From positions 187,042,670 through 187,106,669 of the forward strand of contig CAKMRJ010000001.1 in NCBI GenBank assembly GCA_928212115.1: DNA of 64,000 nt, in the 5' to 3' direction. Below, one piece after another: positions 11,678-22,080 of the stretch. How positions within the stretch are numbered: the first letter of the stretch is position 1; every line of letters starts with the position of its first letter. Under the pieces are notes generated by a model, which saw only the letters and a program-made list of their open reading frames with translations, searched no databases and was not told where the DNA came from. The translations under genes and the position numbers were made by a program. The stretch comes from Lactuca virosa (Eukaryota > Streptophyta > Magnoliopsida > Asterales > Asteraceae).

Positions 11678-13324
11678 TGTAACATCCAAAAATATGGTCC
11701 CAAAATTTTAAATTTTAATTAATAGATAAATAGTAATTTCCAATATAATTCAAACATTAGAAATAACCAGTGTATCAATTTGTCATAAATCTGAGTAAAA
11801 TATCATAACAAAATCCCAATGGTGTGTGCGATGCAGTCATCCCGAGATGTTCCCCTTGGAAACAGAAATACCTGAAACATAAACTGAAAACCGTAAGCAC
11901 AAAGCTTAGTGAGTTCCCCCAAAATACCACATACCAATCATACAATAACAAATAGTGGGCCCCGCCCGACTTCGGACCTCGTCCGACATCGGGCCCCGCC
12001 CGATATCGAGCTGAGCTCGGTAAAACGGGCCCCGCCCAATAAACAATAACATATATTAAAATAAACACATACACATACAATAATCACAGAGATACATAAC
12101 ATACAAATATCCATCAAGCCCCGCCGGACATCGGGCCTTAACCCGAAAACATATAAACACAGCACTTGCAAGAGTCAAAGTCAACGTTCCGAGTTGACTC
12201 AAATCGCCGAGTTGTTCCTCAACTCGCCGAGTTTCCTCATTAGTCAACAAAATTATGAAAAGTCGGTCCAACTCGCCGAGTTCACCGATGAACTCGCCGA
12301 GTTTCCCCTTTAGCCAACAGAGTCGGGAGAAGTCGATCCAACTCGCCGAGTTCACCCATAAACTCGCCGAGTTCACCCATGAACTCGTCGAGTTCTTCAG
12401 GAAATACACCTCTTAATCCATTAAGTCACCATTCTCGAAACTAAAAGGTCCATCACTCATATCTGAACTAAAATATCGATTAGAAGGGTAAAGTTTCCAA
12501 CTTTACCCTTAAGAATCATCCTAATGGGTATAGAACACAAACCATAAGCTTAAAAGGTTAGGGCATAACCAATAAGCACTTATTCACCAACATAAGGCCT
12601 CGAAATACAGATCTGGTCCTTAAAGGCTGTACACACACGTAAAGTTTCCAACTTTACTCTCAAATATGATTGGAAGGGACTTAAATGTTCAAAAGAAGCC
12701 ATAAGATGGACTTAATGCATTCATGGAGCCCTTAAGAGCATAAAGTTGGCACCTTTATGCCAAAAGAGCTCAAGAGAAACATGGATCTGGATAAGGACGG
12801 CCTTTAACCCCTCCAATCATCAAAACATGGCTAAAAGCCTCAAAACTAACCGAAAAAGAGATCTAATCAATCATTGAGCAAGGTTAAAACTTTATATCAG
12901 GAATATGCTGGAAATGAAGCAATGAATCTAGATCTTGAAGGCTTCCAACTTGAAGCACCACCTTGCACCGAGCTTCTCTTCTTCCAAGGGCCTCAAATAC
13001 ACCAAAATACACTCTCAAAGGCCTCACAACACTCAAAAAGGCTTTAGGGTTACGAGATTTAAGGTTAGGTACTTGGAGGCTGGAAATGAGGCCAACACCT
13101 GGCACTTAAGGTATTTAAATAGGGTGCAAAAGCCTAAAATTAGGGTTTCCTCTAGAGCGGCCAACTCATCGAGTTGAGAATCCTCAACTCGTTGAGTTGC
13201 CTCATGAATTCCCGCGGTCCAGGCAACTTTTACTCGACGAGTTTTAGGCTTCCAAATCGTCGAGTTCTTCAAGGAAAATATAATATTTGTAAATATAAAT
13301 TCATACCGGAAATTAGGCGTTACA
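11678..13324 (-). repeat. E1 3' LTR (left copy)
   Basis: 1647 bp against 1847 bp for the other copy. Near 12175 it lacks about 200 bp present at 19296-19510. The flanks at the break share GTCAAAGTCAA, so a short-repeat-mediated deletion is likely. It carries the ACTCGNCGAGT palindromes at 12202/12222, 12271/12292 and 12341/12362/12383, and upstream of the TATA box at 13164/13187 and 13232/13255. The TATA-like motif (13112-13122) reads TATTTAAATA on both strands. Confidence 0.92.
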
Positions 13325-13340
13325 ATTCTCCCCCACTTGA
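13325..13340 (-). promoter_or_regulatory. E1 polypurine tract
   Basis: Minus-strand AAGTGGGGGAGAAT directly abuts the 3' LTR, the expected position for plus-strand priming during reverse transcription. Confidence 0.85.
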
Positions 13341-13353
13341 ATCAGACTTCGTC

Positions 13354-14760
13354 CTAGAAGTTTGTTGTCTCAAACAATCCTGGGTAATTCTCCCTCCTCT
13401 CCTCCTCGGGCCCCCAAGTCGACTCAGACCCCTTGCGGTGCAACAACTACACCTTCACAAGCTCCACCACCTTGTTCCTCAAGGTTTTTGTCTTAGGATC
13501 TAATATTGCGATAGGCTTCTCAACATAATTGAAGCGGTCATCTACTTGAATATCCTCCAAAGGTACAATGGCAGAATCATCAACCAAACACTTCCGCGGC
13601 TGAGAGACATGGAAAGTGTTGTGAATCAGACTGAGCTCGGCTGGAAGATCTAAATGATACGCAACCCGACCCACCCGAGTCAAGACACAAAAAGGACCGA
13701 TATACCTGGGGCCCAGCTTGCCCCGCTTCTTGAACCGGATGACACCTTTCCAAGGTGACACCTTCAGGAGAACCATATCTCCCACCTGGAACTCAAAATC
13801 TGACCGACACTTGTCGGCGTAGCTCTTCTTCCGACTTTGAGCCGTCTGAAGCCTGCTCCGAACCTGCTGTATCGTCTCAGTAGTCTTGAATACTACCTCG
13901 GTACTCCGCATGACTCGCTGACCGACCTCGCCCCAACAAATCGGGATCCTACACTTCCTCCCGTAGAGCATCTCAAAAGGATGTCGATCAATGCTATCAT
14001 GGTAACTGTTGTTATATGAAAATTCCGTTAACGGAAGATACGTATCCCAACTCCCACTGAAATCTAGTATGCACGCACGCAGCGTATACTCAAGGGTCTG
14101 AATCGTCCACTCACTTTGCCCATCGATCTATGGGTGGAAAGTTGTACTGAAATGGAGACAAGTACCCATCTCGTCATGAAACCGCTTCCAAAATCTGGAA
14201 GTAAAGCGAACATCCCGGTCGGAAACTACTCATACTGACACACCATGACGTGCCACCATCTCTCGATCATAAATCTCGACTAGCTTCTCTACAGAAATAC
14301 TCTCTTGTATCGGAATAAAATGCATGCTCTTGGTCAATCGATCCATGATGACCCAAATAGAATCCACTCTGCGAGCTGTCCTGGGAAGCTTCGTGATAAA
14401 ATCCATCGTGATGTCTTCCCATTTCCATACGGGAATCTCCAACGGCTGCATCTTCCCGTGAGGTCGCTGATGTTTGGCCTTGACTTTCCTGCAAGTCAAG
14501 CACCGCTCCACAAACCAAGCTATATCCCACTTCATGCAGGGCCACCAACAATTAGGGAAAAGATACCTATACATCTTCGTAGCCCCGGGGTGAATGGAAA
14601 ATCTTGACTTGTGTGCCTCCTCCATCAGAAATTGGCACAAACTGCCTCAATAAGGAACCCAAACCCTCCGATGCAGGGTCAACAATCCGCAACTATCATA
14701 ATCGAATGAAGCCACCTGACCCACAATCCGCTCACACTTCCGTCGCTCCTCCTTTATAGC
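13354..14760 (-). pseudogene. E1 integrase with C-terminal chromodomain (broken)
   Basis: Inserts element cDNA into chromosomes, with the chromodomain likely guiding it to marked chromatin. The zinc-binding part has HPGATKMYRY and the C-L-T-C pair (ERCLTCRKVKAKHQRP). The core shows MDFITKLP (first Asp) and, after a stop near 14230, VVSDRDVRF (second Asp). After another stop at the start of the IDGQSE block comes the Glu in DGQSEWTIQTLE. The GPY/F-type tail (GPRYIGPF) follows. The chromodomain region near 13370-13480 reads LLHRKGSESTWGPEEE after a stop at LVKV. All pieces lie in one frame, which ends at 13354, only about 14 bp from the polypurine tract. At least four stops in the frame make it a pseudogene. 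Confidence 0.88.
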
Positions 14761-14839
14761 CTCAATCTGAGCTTCCCGAATCCGTTCCACCAACAGATTA
14801 ATCACTGTCATCCTCAAACATATATTCCTGATCAGAGCC

Positions 14840-16671
14840 GTGACCGCCTTGCGGTTGAGAGCATCGGCCACCACATTTTCATTCCCCGATTGATACATGA
14901 TCTCACAATCATAATCCTTCACCACATCCAACCAACGACGATGTCTCATATTCAGGTTCGGCTTGTCCATCAAATACCTCAGGCTCTTGTGGTCTGTGTA
15001 AATAGTACAACGAACCTCATAAAGTTAATGCCGCGAAATCTTGAAGGCGAAAACCACAGCCCCAACTCCAAATCGTGCATTGGATAATTTGCCTCATGAG
15101 GCTTCAGCTGCCTCGAAGCGTAAGCGATCACGCGACCCCGTTGCATCCAAAATGCACCCAAACCCGTGATCGATGCCCTCTGGCAGGGTCAAAATCGGCG
15201 CCTCACACAATCGCTGTCTTAGAGTCTCAAAAGTTGTCTGCTGCTCAGGCCCCCAACGAAATATCACCGACTTCTTGGTCAGTCGGGTCAATGGAACAAC
15301 AATCTTGGAAAAATCATGGATAAATATCTGATAATAACCCGCCAAACCCAGAAAACTCCGAATCTCAGATGGAGACCTCAGAACCTCCCACTGCATCACA
15401 GCCTCGACCTTGGCCGGATCGACCAGAATACCCTTCTGATTGACAAGGTTCCCAAAGAACTGCACCTCGCACAACCAAAACTCGCACTTAGAGAACTTTG
15501 CAAAAAGTCTCTCCCTCCTCAACGTCTCCAGCACCTCCCTCAAGTGCTCCTCGTGCTGCTCCTGCAACTTGGAATAGACCAAGATATCATCAATAAATAC
15601 TATCACATACCGATCCAACATCGGTCTGCACACACAGTTCATGAGGTCCATGAACGTGGCAGGAGCATTGGTGAGCCCAAATGGAATCACCACGAACTCA
15701 TAATGGCCATAACGATTCCGAAAAGCTGTCTTCTGCACGTCCTCGTCCCTGACTCGCATCTGATGATAAACCGATCGCAGATCAATCTTGGAGAACCAAG
15801 ACACACCCTAAAGCTGGTAGAAAAGATCATGAATCCTTGGGATTCGATAACGGTTCTTCACTGTTACCTTATTCAACTCCCGGTAGTCAATACACATCCG
15901 ATGGGACCCGCCCTTCTTCTTCACAAACAAAATCAGGGCTCCCCAAGGCGAACTGCTCGGTCTGATGAATCCCTTGTCTAACAACTCCTGTAGCTGTGTA
16001 GATAACTCCTGCATCTGGAGGGGAGCCAACCGATACAATGCTTTGGCTATCGGAGCCGCACCTAGAATCAAATCGATCCTGAACTCCACCTTCCTCTCTG
16101 GTGGTACCCTAGGCAAATCTTCCGTGAATACATTCGGGTACTCCCGCACAATCGGCACATCGTCCATGGTCGCCTTACCCTTATCCTGGGTATCCATGAA
16201 ATGGGCGACAAAACGTGCACAACCTTGATGAATGTAGCGTCTGGCCCTTGCTTCAGAACACATGACCGGCCCATGCTGCGGTCTCTCACCCTGAATCACC
16301 AACTCTCCCCCACTTGGGGCGCTAACCCGTACCAACTACTGCTCACAGTCAATCACTTACCCATTGGGGCTCAACCAATCCATGCCCACGATAACCTTGT
16401 TCCCGCGCAAAGAAATGGGAACCAAATCCACTGGATACTGCTCACTTAACAACTGAAGAGTACAATCTCAATGAACCCTTACGACCCTGACCGTCCTTTC
16501 ATCATCAATCTCTAAATCAAGAGGAAGATCTAGCTCCCCTGGAGCTCCAACAAATCTCTTGCTAAGCGCAAGAGAAACAAAAGATCGGGTAGCCCCCGAA
16601 TCGAATAATACCAAAGCAGAGATACCGTTCACGAGGAACGATCCTAAAATAAAACACATAATCATAAGCAA
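14840..16671 (-). pseudogene. E1 protease, reverse transcriptase and RNase H (broken)
   Basis: Protease: LVLFDSGATRSFVS near 16600, with the catalytic Asp-Ser-Gly. Reverse transcriptase: VEFRIDLILGAAPIAKA, then RMCIDYRELNKVTVKNRY, FSKIDLRSVYHQM (first catalytic Asp), FGLTNAPATFMDLMN, and the intact active-site box VFIDDILVYSK. A stop separates LFYQL from GVSWFSKID at about 15807. RNase H starts at LPEGIDHGFG but lacks the usual YCDAS segment. The frame then shifts near 15170 and returns near 14975, so the domain has lost its first catalytic Asp. TTRA and NLNMRHRRWLDVV mark its end. Confidence 0.9.
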
Positions 16672-16859
16672 CAGTTCAATATAATTAAAAAGATAAGGAC
16701 AAGATACATACCCATCACAACATCGGGAGCTTCACGCGCCTCCTATGCTGTCAGCTGGAATACCCTGCTCTTCGCCGCTGGCGCATGTGCCCGACCCTGA
16801 CGGCCGTCAGTAATCCTCAATGTCGCAAGAGCGGGTGGTGATACCTGTCCTCCCGCAGC

Positions 16860-17876
16860 CAAACTTAGACAATGTGCCTTCTTGTGGCCCCTCTAATTGC
16901 ACTGAAAGCAAATCAGATCAAAAACCGGAGTGATGGGGGTGGTAGCAGTACAATCTCTGCAGATGTGACAAGTCTGACCGCACTTGAAGCAGCCAAAACA
17001 CACCCCTCTGCACATTCCCTCGTGCATCTTTCCGAACTTGCCACAACGGCTACGGCCATGCTAGCCTCTAGGTCTACAATCAGATACCTTGGGCCTCTTG
17101 CCCGACCCCTCAACACTCACAGCAGAATCCGACTTCCTCTTTCTCTCAATCTCCAAGTCAATCTCCCTCTCTATTGCCCTCACTATAATGTCTTCCAACG
17201 TCTTGCAGCTGGAACGGCTCACAAACTGCCGGATATTGCTCCTCAACATCTAGTGGTATCGGGCCTTCTTCATCTCCTCGTCCGCAACATACTGCAGAAC
17301 CAGTTGTGCCCTCTACCTGAACATAGCGGTGATCTCAGCCACCGTCTCAGTAGTCTGACGGAGATGCTGAAACTCTCGTGCCAGTTGCTGCACCTCGATC
17401 ACTGGTGCAAACTCGGCTCGGAACCTGGTCGATAAATCACTCCAGGTCATCGAATCAATAGCATCACCACCCACAGTATGCCCTACGTCCTCCCACCAAT
17501 CACGAGCCCTGTCCTTCAGGAGGCAGGATGCTAGTCTGACCTTGTCCCCCTCGGGACAACGACTGGTTCGGAAGGCGTTGGCAACATCTGCCAACCACCT
17601 GCTGCTCGCAATGGGATCCCTAGCCCCATGATAGTCTGGCGCTCCATATGCACGAAACTCCCTAAAATTCAGAGAGCGTGTCCTAATCAAAGCCACAATT
17701 CCAACCCAAAAGGCGATCAATCTCTCATAAAGAATCTCCAGAATACCCTCCTTGACCGTGCCAAAGATCACAGGAGTCTGATCAAGAATACTGCACATAA
17801 GCTCAGACGAGATGAACTCCCTCGTCTGGTCATCAAGCTGCCCGACTCCAACCTGAGCTTGAACCCTCCCGGACAC
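16860..17876 (-). pseudogene. E1 Gag (broken)
   Basis: Structural capsid protein of the element. The chosen start is the ATG at 17876. The N-terminal half contains TPVIFGTVKEGILEILYERL, a variant of the segment also found in X-B Gag. The capsid core reads RWLADVANAFRTSRCPEGDKVRLAS, LLKDRARDWWEDV and FRAEFAPVIEVQQLAREF. After a stop at MFR* the frame continues with VSRSSCKTLEDIIVRA and three zinc-knuckle-like clusters near 16870-17060 (CGKFGKMHEGMC, CFKCGQTCHICRDC, and CFQCN followed by a stop and RGHKKAHC). Stops in the frame make it inactive. Confidence 0.85.
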
Positions 17877-18038
17877 CAGAACTGCCCCCTGGCCTGCCTC
17901 GTAATACCACCATACTGAAAATAGACCATAAAACTATCAGAATAAGCATAAAAGCGCATATCGAGGAAGTAATAACTACACAAGCTCCCTGGCCTCATTA
18001 CATCCCTCCTTGAATCGTGTACAGATCCTCTGCTTCCA

Positions 18039-18058
18039 GTAGTACGGGCCCATACTAC
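18039..18058. promoter_or_regulatory. E1 leader palindrome, possible RNA dimerisation or packaging site
   Basis: GTAGTACGGGCCCATACTAC is an inverted repeat around GGGCCC with one mismatched base pair per arm pair. It lies about 160 nt upstream of gag and about 750 nt from the primer site. Near-identical copies with similar flanks occur at the same place in E2 and X-B. Confidence 0.55.
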
Positions 18059-18801
18059 CTTCCACATCTATCTGTACTTTCCTCAAGAAGTGCCTTCACT
18101 CAGCCAAGTCACTCTATAACCAACAGACCTCTCACAGCTAGAGCTCCCAACATTAAATCTCATCCTAGGTTTTCCCTAGGGCAGACTCCACACCACTATC
18201 CACCATCAGCTGCAAAAGGAACTCATGCTAACCACCTCCAACTAGCTCACGAATACAATTACATACTACAAAGACTAGATAATTCTTCGAATGAGAGGTA
18301 TCTCCCTACAACGGTTGGACTCAAACAAGAGTTGCGCAATAGAGCTAAACCTAACCTTATGAAATTATTTGGTTTTTATAATATGTAACTTAGCATATTC
18401 CCTTACTAGCTAGCTGAGATTAGCAAGAACTCCTAAAGCACAAAGCAAGCAGCATTCGAGCGTCAGGTAAACATAACTGAACATAACCTAATCAGGTCAT
18501 CCTATCACTGACTGATCAGTACTAGCATGCAAATATACAAGATCTTATAACAGGCATATCAAGGCATCTCTCCTAGATCCTTAGCCCTAATCTATCATGC
18601 GATTCACATTTCACAATTCATATATAAACATGCATGGGTATTTTGGGATAACATACTTGAGCTCAGATGATTGCACGCACCACACCCTTTTCTTCTTTTA
18701 GAAATCCCTTTTATAAAAATGTTTTCTTTTGAAAATTTCTACCAAGTCGTTAGTTTGAGTCCATACACACCTGAGAGTGTGCCCGAATCCCTCACACCAA
18801 G

Positions 18802-18813
18802 ACTCTAATACCA
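18802..18813 (-). promoter_or_regulatory. E1 primer-binding site, initiator-Met tRNA
   Basis: Minus-strand TGGTATTAGAGT lies 3 bp from the 5' LTR and differs by one base from the canonical TGGTATCAGAGC-type site complementary to tRNA-iMet. Confidence 0.85.
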
Positions 18814-18816
18814 ACT

Positions 18817-20663
18817 TGTAACATCCAAAAATATTGTCCCAAAAATTTTAAATTTTAATTAATAGATAAATTGTAATTTCCCGTATCATTCAAACATTAG
18901 AAATAACCAGTGTATCAATTTGTCATAAATCAAAGTAAAACATCATAACAAAATCCCAATGGTGTGTGCGATGCAGGCATCTCAAGCTCTTCCCATTGGA
19001 ACCAGAAGTACCTGAAACGTAAACTGAAAACTGTAAGCACAAAGCTTAGTGAGTTCCCCCAAAATACCACATACCAATCATACATTAACAAATAGTGGGC
19101 CCCGCCCAGCTTCAAACCCCGCCCGACATCGAGCTGAGCTCGGTAAAATGGGCTTCGCCCAATATACAATAACATATATGAAAATGAACACATACACATG
19201 CAATAGTCACAGAGATACATAACATACATATATCCATCAGGCCCCACCCGACATCGGGCCTGAACCCGGAAACATATAAACACAACACATGCAAGAGTCA
19301 AGGAGACAACTCGCATACTAACAACATAATATAAACATGGCCGGCCTTGGTGCCTTCGACCCGCTAAACCAAGTAAGGAAAATCACATCGAATGTTGAAT
19401 GATAGCTGGATAAATCCCGGCCCCGAAAATCAACTCTACTCAACCCCTAAACAGGAAACAATCCCTTAGATACCGATCAATAATTCAAAACCCCCATAGA
19501 GGTCAAACTTGGTCAAAGTCAAAGTCAAAGTCAACGTTTTGAGTTGTCTTAACTCTCAAAGTTGATCCTCAACATGCCGAGATTCCTCATTAGTCAACAG
19601 AATCGTGAAAAGCCGGTCCAAATCGTCGAGTTCACCCATGAACTCGTCGAGTTTCCCCTTTAGCCAACAGAGTCGGGAAAAGTCAATCCAACTCGTCGAG
19701 TTCACCCATGAACTCGCCGAGTTCTTCAGGAAATACACCTCTTAATCCATTAAGTCACCATTCTCGAAACTAAAAGGTCCATCATTCATATCTGAACTAA
19801 AATATCGACTAGAAGGGTAACGTTTCCAACTTTACCCTTAAGAACCATCCTAATGGGTATAGAACACAAACCATAAGCTTAAAAGGTTAGGGATTAACCA
19901 ATAAGCACTTATTCACCGACATAAGGCATCGAAATACAGATCTGGTCCTTAAAGGCTGTAAACACACGTAAAGTTTCCAACTTTACTCTCAAATATGATT
20001 GGAAGGGACTCAAATGTTTAAAAGAAGGCATAAGATGGACTTAATGCATGAATGGAGCCCTTAAGACCATAAAGTTGGCACCTTTATGCCAAAATAGCTC
20101 AAGAGAACCATGGATCTGGAATGATAGCTCTAGGGATGACCTTTAACCCGTCTAATCATCAAAACATGGCTAAAAGCCTCAAAACTAACCTAAAAAGAGA
20201 TATAATCAATCATTGAGCAAGGTTAGAACTTCATACCAGGAATATGTTGGAAATAAAGCGAGGAATCAAGATCTTGAAGGCTTCCAACTTGAGTCACCAC
20301 CTTGCACCAAGTTTCTCTTCTTCCAAGGGCTTCAAATACACCAAAATACACTCTCAAAAGCCTCACAACACTCAAAAAGGCTTTAGGGTTACGCGATTTA
20401 GGGTTAGGGACTTGGAGGCTGGAAATGAGGCCAACCCTTGGGGCATAAAGTGTTTAAATAGGGTGCAAAACCCTAAAATTAGGGTTTCCTCCAGAGCGGC
20501 CAACTCGCCGAGTTGAGACTCCTCAACTCGTCGAGTTGCCTCATGAATCCCCGCAGTCCAGGCAAATTCTACCCGACGAGTTTTAGGCTTCCAACTCGTC
20601 GAGTTCTTCAAGGAAAATATAATATTTGTAAAGATAAATTCATACCAGGAACTAGGTGTTACA
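18817..20663 (-). repeat. E1 5' LTR (right copy)
   Basis: 1847 bp, TG...CA ends. In transcription order it has palindromes (20500-20610), a TATA-like motif at 20453-20463, telo-box-like CCCTAACCCTAAATC (minus strand, near 20394-20408), the second palindrome array (19615-19725), a GC-rich GGGCCCCGCCC block near 19100-19140, and the U5-proximal block AACTCACTAAGCTTTGTGCT near 19040-19055. Confidence 0.92.
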
Positions 20664-20668
20664 TTATG

Positions 20669-22080
20669 ACTAATTTATGCAATATCAAATATACTGCTAC
20701 ACTATTACGTTGATTTTCTAGTGTGTGTGTGTGTGTGTATTAGTTTGGTCAAGATAAATTAGTATTTACAAATTTAAACCTGATAATTTTTATTGTATAT
20801 AAATCACACATCAAGTTTTTGGTGTTTTTGCCAGGGAACGGTTGCATTTATTTCAGATTATTTATTTGTTGATTGAACTTTGTATATAGTTTAGTTTTAA
20901 GTTTTTTATGTTTATTTTTAAATTTAGTATATAGTTTTTGATACTCTTGATATTATTCTTGAGTATGAGTTGCAAGTACTAGAGTTATGTGATCTAGAAA
21001 AAAATTGGAGGAACTAGAAACATTACTAGAAAAAGAGGATTATTGTGTAGAAAACGACCTCCAAGTACTTGAAGGCCTAGTTCCCAAGTTTTAGTAGAGA
21101 AAGAAAAAGAAAGTTAGGAGAGAAAGGAAAAGAAAGTAAGGAGAGAAAAGAAGAGAGATTAAAGAAAAAGAAATATGTATTTTGTTTTCCTGATTTAGAG
21201 AGAAGTGATAGGAAATTAAGTGTTTTGTTGTTTATCTCCAAATCCTTCCAAATCGGAAGGAAAGTTAGAAGGGAAAATGACCATTCCATTTCCTTCTACT
21301 TCCTTCCTTTAATGAAACTCGGGAACACCAATTTCTTTTACTTTATTCCCAATTTCACCCATTTCCTATCCTTTCCCTTGTTAAGTTTAACTCATGAATA
21401 GGGTGGAAAGGTTGATGGAAGGAGAAATGGAAAGATGGAGCGCTGAAAACCAAGAAATTGGTTGTGAGCACCTACCTGTCGCGACGTGGTCCCCTGTTCC
21501 AATAGTTGTAGTTCTGAAGTTTGGGGTGAAGTTTCTTCTTTGGAGAAATTTCTGAAGTGCGGCTCTTTTCTGATTAGTGTCCAACTAGTTACACTTGTGA
21601 AAAAGTTTAGATCAATAATTACAAGCTCGTATGGCCAATCTTTTTAAATGAAGAGTCAAATTTTATGAATTAGGTGAAACTGAATATTTTATGCAATGGA
21701 TGGATTGACAACTCCTACATTAGAAGATTATTAAGTTGGGAGTCCAGCTCAAGACTCACACAAAAGAAGTGCTTATTTGGAAGCAAACGCGACTTTTATA
21801 AATTACTTTGCATTTTCTTTTCATTTTTAATTTTTATTTTTTAATTTTTATTTAGTTTTGTATAAAAGTGTTTTTGATGATTCTTATTTTTGTGACAAGT
21901 AATTTTTCAGCTACGAAATTTATGATGATCAGGTAAAAGAGTGAGGTGATGATTACAAGAAGAAAGCACATATATAACCATGGGGTAAATATTCAACATG
22001 GAGCGACATTTACATAGGAGTTTTATATGCTTTCACCATTATATATGGGAAGTTAATTATATGAGAGACTAGTTCAGCCT
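20669..22080 (+). repeat. duplicated segment, copy B, right piece
   Basis: Continues copy B from the E1 insertion point to the X-B LTR and matches 2080-3485. It contains the second copy of the relic primer site (20820-20838) and the frame-shifted copy of the Glu/Leu-rich frame (about 20950-21095). Confidence 0.85.

Larger units (their letters stand above)
11678..20663 (-). mobile_element. E1: Ty3/gypsy chromovirus (Tekay/Del type), full length, decayed
   Basis: The element is bounded by TGTAAC...GTTACA ends and a perfect 5-bp TSD, TTATG (11673-11677 and 20664-20668). Read on the minus strand the order is 5' LTR (18817-20663), primer site, leader, gag, protease, reverse transcriptase, RNase H, integrase with chromodomain, polypurine tract and 3' LTR (11678-13324). 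The integrase-last order and terminal chromodomain place it in the chromoviruses. The Gag and chromodomain text and the Met-tRNA primer site suit Tekay/Del. Nonsense codons and a pair of compensating frame changes in RNase H inactivate it. Hand comparison of the first 215 bp of the two LTRs gives about 8% mismatch, so it is the oldest of the three full-length insertions. Confidence 0.93.
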
